This document shows, one piece after another, positions 6,333 through 8,657 of a DNA stretch of 8,657 nucleotides (the first letter of the stretch is position 1; each line of letters opens with the position of its first letter). Source of the DNA: JBBIUS01 sp037440105 (GTDB taxonomy: Bacteria; Patescibacteriota; Patescibacteriia; XYB2-FULL-38-15); NCBI GenBank assembly GCA_037440105.1, contig JBBIUS010000031.1:1-8657 (forward strand). Direction: 5' to 3'. The position numbers were made by a program, and so were the translations under genes. Under the pieces are notes generated by a model, which made no database searches, was not told the origin of the DNA, and worked only from the letters and a program-made list of their open reading frames with translations.

Positions 6333-6878
6333 ATGCCGAAACAAATAGCACAACAAGGAAGACGCTGGTATGCGATTCATACCTATTCCGGTTATGAAGA
6401 AAATGTTGCTTATAATTTACGCCAAAGGATTGAATCAATGAACATGCAAGATAAAATTTTTAATGTTTTGATTCCAACCGAAAAGAAAATAAAAATCAAA
6501 AACGGAAAAAGAAGAACTGTTATCGAAAAAATTTTCCCCGGCTATGTCTTAGTGGAAATGATAGTAACTGATGATTCATGGTATGTGGTTAGAAACACAC
6601 CCAATGTCACCGGTTTTATAGGTTCAGGAACAATTCCTACACCACTTAAAGAAGAAGAAGTTAAATCATTGTTCAAAAGAATGACAGCTGAAGAGCCTCA
6701 ATATAAAATTGAGGTTTCAATAGGGGCGCCTGTAAAAATTGTTGATGGTCCATTTAAAGGATTTGAAGGGAAAATCTCAGAAATCGATGAGATGCATGGA
6801 AAAGTAAAAGTGGTAGTAAACATGTTTGGCAGAGAAACACCAGTGGAACTTGATTTTTTGCAAGTGAAAAAAATATAA
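6333..6878 (+). CDS. nusG: Transcription termination/antitermination factor NusG
   Basis: NusG binds the RNA polymerase clamp, suppresses pausing and links transcription to Rho or to the ribosome through S10. At 181 residues it has the standard size. The NGN domain covers about 10-117, with RRWYAIHTYSGYEENVAYNL at the start and IFPGYVLVEM (67-76) and VRNTPNVTGFIG (86-97) in its core. The KOW domain is about 128-178, with GAPVKIVDGPFKGFEGKI. There is no extra inserted domain. The ATG at 6333 starts 130 bases after secE. The upstream sequence lacks a Shine-Dalgarno motif. rplK follows in the order normal for bacteria. Confidence 0.97.
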   Translation: MPKQIAQQGRRWYAIHTYSGYEENVAYNLRQRIESMNMQDKIFNVLIPTEKKIKIKNGKRRTVIEKIFPGYVLVEMIVTDDSWYVVRNTPNVTGFIGSGTIPTPLKEEEVKSLFKRMTAEEPQYKIEVSIGAPVKIVDGPFKGFEGKISEIDEMHGKVKVVVNMFGRETPVELDFLQVKKI

Positions 6879-6882
6879 TTAC

Positions 6883-6968
6883 GATACAAATCCACAAATC
6901 AAATGCGAATCAACGAATATGCGAATCCGTAACTTCGTAGATTCGTCCAAAATTCGTTAATTCGTATC
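6883..6968. repeat. Imperfect 35-bp inverted repeat of ACGAAT/ATTCGT words (nusG-rplK spacer)
   Basis: Arms at 6883-6917 and 6934-6968 match at 24 of 35 positions in inverted orientation without gaps, with blocks GATAC, CGAATC and ACGAA conserved. The left arm and loop carry period-8 words with core CGAAT; the right arm carries the complement, core TTCGT. The element fills nearly the whole 97-base spacer, ending 7 bases before the rplK ATG. Confidence 0.78.
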
Positions 6969-6975
6969 ATACTTT

Positions 6976-7404
6976 ATGCCAAAAAAAATTAAAACAATAA
7001 TCAAACTCCAAATCCCGGCTGGAAAGGCAAACCCAGCTCCGCCTGTTGGTCCAGCTCTTGGACAGCATGGTTTAAACATTGCTGAATTTTGTTCAAAATT
7101 TAATGCTGCCACAGCAAAACTCGGCAATGATATCATCCCGGTTGAAATTACTGTTTTTGAAGACCGAACTTATTCTTTTGTTTTAAAAACACCGCCTGCG
7201 GCTGAACTTTTAAAAAAGGCAGCGGGGATAGAAAAGGGTTCTGGAAAACCATTGCAAGAAAAAGTCGGGAAAGTTACACGCGCCCAAATTCGGGAAATTG
7301 CTGAAAGAAAAATGCCTGATTTAAATGCTAACACTTTAGAAGCAGCCATGAAAATTATTGAGGGCACAGCAAGACAGATGGGGCTTGAAGTAGTAGAAAA
7401 ATAA
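6976..7404 (+). CDS. rplK: 50S ribosomal protein uL11
   Basis: uL11 forms the base of the GTPase-associated stalk with 23S rRNA helices 43-44 and contacts elongation factors. The 142-residue length is exactly typical. The N-terminal domain has the proline-rich signature PAGKANPAPPVGPALGQHG (14-32) and NIAEFCSKFN, and the C-terminal rRNA-binding domain includes TPPAAELLKKAAGIEKGSG (72-90). The C-terminal part, with LEAAMKIIEGTARQMGLEV, is intact. The ATG at 6976 is the family start. There is no Shine-Dalgarno sequence; an inverted repeat ends 7 bases upstream. A membrane protein gene begins 24 bases after the stop instead of rplA. Confidence 0.97.
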   Translation: MPKKIKTIIKLQIPAGKANPAPPVGPALGQHGLNIAEFCSKFNAATAKLGNDIIPVEITVFEDRTYSFVLKTPPAAELLKKAAGIEKGSGKPLQEKVGKVTRAQIREIAERKMPDLNANTLEAAMKIIEGTARQMGLEVVEK

Positions 7405-7428
7405 TTAATAATTAGAAATTTTATTGCT

Positions 7429-7872
7429 ATGGCCATCAAATTAAATTCGATCAGAAATATCTATTTCTACCTTGTCGCCCTGATCGCTCTTATGATGGTT
7501 GTTTGGGGCACGGCAGATTTAATCAATCTCGGACTCACAACTTGGATTTTCAAAACTGCTGACAAGGCTGACACCTGGTCTCCGCCAGCTCCGTATCTTG
7601 CGACCCCAGAATTGAAAATGGGTGAAATCGCAGAAAGATGTGCAGAAAAGTGCGATTTAACGGCCGATGAAAAACAGCAAATCAAAAACTGGCTTGTTGA
7701 TTACAAAAATTGGCAAGACGAACAAGGAGTTTTAAAAATCGCGAGAAAGCAAAAAAATGCTGTTCGCGATATCTCTATGCTCGTTGTTGCTATTCCCCTT
7801 TTCTTATGGCACTGGAGAATAATCAGCAAGGAAACAAGAGAAAATAATAAAAAGGATACGAATAACGAATAA
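7429..7872 (+). CDS. Small two-helix membrane protein of unknown function between rplK and rplA
   Basis: I do not recognise a certain family. The 147-residue protein has a membrane segment at about 11-36 (IYFYLVALIALMMVVWGTAD) and a second short one at about 113-128 ending in PLFLWHWR. The loop between them holds a proline patch (51-55), a Cys71-x3-Cys75 pair and a charged helical stretch (78-110). The pattern RNIYFYLV at the start and an IPLFLWHWR segment at the end is reminiscent of DUF5671-type proteins, which I offer only as a lead. It starts 24 bases after rplK and stops 88 bases before rplA, same strand, so it is probably co-transcribed. No Shine-Dalgarno sequence is present. The last codons (KKDTNNE) are encoded by the left arm of an intergenic-type inverted repeat, suggesting the C-terminus was extended or replaced by it. 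Confidence 0.8.
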   Translation: MAIKLNSIRNIYFYLVALIALMMVVWGTADLINLGLTTWIFKTADKADTWSPPAPYLATPELKMGEIAERCAEKCDLTADEKQQIKNWLVDYKNWQDEQGVLKIARKQKNAVRDISMLVVAIPLFLWHWRIISKETRENNKKDTNNE

Positions 7873-7914
7873 TTTACGAATTCGCAAAATCGCAGAAGTT
7901 CGCAATTCGTATCC
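7854..7914. repeat. Inverted repeat of ACGAAT/ATTCGT words overlapping a gene end
   Basis: Perfect 10-bp arms GGATACGAAT (7854-7863) and ATTCGTATCC (7905-7914) bracket more ACGAAT words and an 8-bp palindrome CGAATTCG (7877-7884). The left arm lies inside the last codons of the upstream gene (stop at 7870-7872). The right arm ends 6 bases before the predicted L1-binding fold. It shares the GATACgAAT arm ends with the nusG-rplK element, so both are probably copies of one repeat family. Confidence 0.78.
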
Positions 7915-7920
7915 ATTAAC

Positions 7921-7954
7921 AGTGGGAGCCACCGAGTGCGGCACCATTACCACT
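7921..7954 (+). promoter_or_regulatory. Predicted L1-binding autoregulatory RNA site before rplA
   Basis: The RNA would pair AGUGG (7921-7925) with CCACU (7950-7954), leave an asymmetric internal loop (GA opposite ACCAUUA), and pair GCC (7928-7930) with GGC (7940-7942) above it. The motif GUGGGAG ... UUACCAC mimics the L1 stalk of 23S rRNA, where E. coli has GUGGGAG ... AUACCAC. L1 is known to repress its own mRNA through such mimics. The 3' arm ends 6 bases before the rplA ATG, so bound L1 would block initiation. Confidence 0.72.
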
Positions 7955-7960
7955 AAACCT

Positions 7961-8638
7961 ATGCATGGGAAAAAATATCAAGAAGCAAAAAAATTAATTA
8001 ATTCTAAAAAAGTTTACTCGCTTGATGAGGCTATTGCTCTTGTTAAAGAAACATCAAAAGAAAAGTTTGATGCTGGTGTGGAAGTTCATCTAAAACTTGG
8101 CATTGACCCTAAAAAAGGTGAACAACAGGTTCGCGGTACATTAGTTTTACCGCACAGTATCGGCAAAACAAAAAAAATTGCCGCCTTTGTTGAGTCGGCC
8201 CAGGAAAAAGAAGCAAAAGAAGCCGGAGCAGACATTGTTGGCGGAGAAGAATTAATTAAAGAAATTAAATCTTCAGAAAAAATCAATTTTGATATCGCGG
8301 TTGCCACCCCTAGCATGATGCCTCGTTTAGCGCAAATTGCAAAAATTTTGGGACCAAAAGGTTTAATGCCAAATCCGAAAAATGACACAGTTGGACCAAA
8401 TATCAAAAAAATGATTGAAGAATTAAAAAAAGGCAAAATAACTTTTAAAAACGATGACACAGGAAATGTCCATCAACTCATTGGGCGCGTTTCGTTCGAT
8501 AAACAAAAACTTATAGATAATTTTAATGCATTTATTGAAGCAGTCCGCCGTGCTAAACCATCGGCTGCCAAAGGCGTTTATATTAGAAATGCTGTTCTCT
8601 GCTCAACCATGGGACCGGGAATCAAAATAAATTTATAG
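7961..8638 (+). CDS. rplA: 50S ribosomal protein uL1
   Basis: uL1 forms the mobile L1 stalk at the ribosomal E site and is a translational repressor of its own mRNA. From the ATG at 7961 the protein has 225 residues, normal for the family, beginning MHGKKYQEAKKLI. Signatures are RGTLVLPHSIGKTKKIAAF in domain I, and AKILGPKGLMPNPKNDTVG (about 127-145) in domain II. The C-terminal end with AVRRAKPSAAKGVYIRNAV and the STMGPGIKI finish is complete. A GTG in frame at 7922 would add 13 residues unlike any L1 and lies inside the predicted L1-binding RNA fold, so it is rejected. No Shine-Dalgarno sequence precedes the ATG. Nineteen bases follow the stop without further features. Confidence 0.96.
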   Translation: MHGKKYQEAKKLINSKKVYSLDEAIALVKETSKEKFDAGVEVHLKLGIDPKKGEQQVRGTLVLPHSIGKTKKIAAFVESAQEKEAKEAGADIVGGEELIKEIKSSEKINFDIAVATPSMMPRLAQIAKILGPKGLMPNPKNDTVGPNIKKMIEELKKGKITFKNDDTGNVHQLIGRVSFDKQKLIDNFNAFIEAVRRAKPSAAKGVYIRNAVLCSTMGPGIKINL

Positions 8639-8657
8639 TTTTAGGTTTTTAAGTTTA

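Noticed and set aside
6883..6968. CRISPR array or intrinsic terminator reading of the ATTCGT repeats
   Set aside because: Words are 7-8 bases without uniform spacers, the arms are imperfect, and no U-run follows; the downstream genes must also be transcribed.
7922..7960. In-frame GTG start adding 13 residues to uL1
   Set aside because: The extra residues match no L1 N-terminus and the bases are better explained as the L1-binding RNA fold; ATG at 7961 fits the family.

Overview
The window is an AT-rich, densely packed bacterial chromosome segment that carries only housekeeping genes. Gene content, short AT-rich spacers, the lack of Shine-Dalgarno sequences and the style of the two uncharacterised membrane proteins fit a candidate-phyla-radiation (Patescibacteria, probably Parcubacteria-like) genome. 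That placement is inference. Presence of rplA argues against the Parcubacteria subgroup known to lack uL1.

Layout: positions 1-3465 are read on the minus strand. In transcription order they hold a membrane-anchored protein with a probable FxLYD-like external domain, the SEDS glycosyltransferase RodA, ribosomal protein bL25, and the start of a DUF3048 (YerB-like) protein whose ATG overlaps the bL25 stop. A 213-base divergent promoter region separates this block from the plus-strand genes. Those are gyrB, then the classic secE-nusG-rplK-rplA translation/secretion/transcription cluster, with an unrelated small membrane protein inserted between rplK and rplA.

Regulation visible in sequence: four sigma70-type promoters (before bL25, before the membrane protein, before gyrB, before secE) all carry an extended -10 TGn. 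The secE promoter fires straight into a 9-bp stem-loop followed by U residues. Directly before rplA is a small RNA fold resembling the L1-binding site of 23S rRNA, so L1 probably represses its own translation.

The least explained layer is intergenic. The spacers hold degenerate 7-base AT words (left half and behind gyrB) or ATTCGT/ACGAAT words arranged as long imperfect inverted repeats (secE-nusG, nusG-rplK and before rplA). No mobile element, CRISPR array, tRNA or rRNA was seen, and no new multi-gene system. No gene-free stretch exceeds 300 bases.
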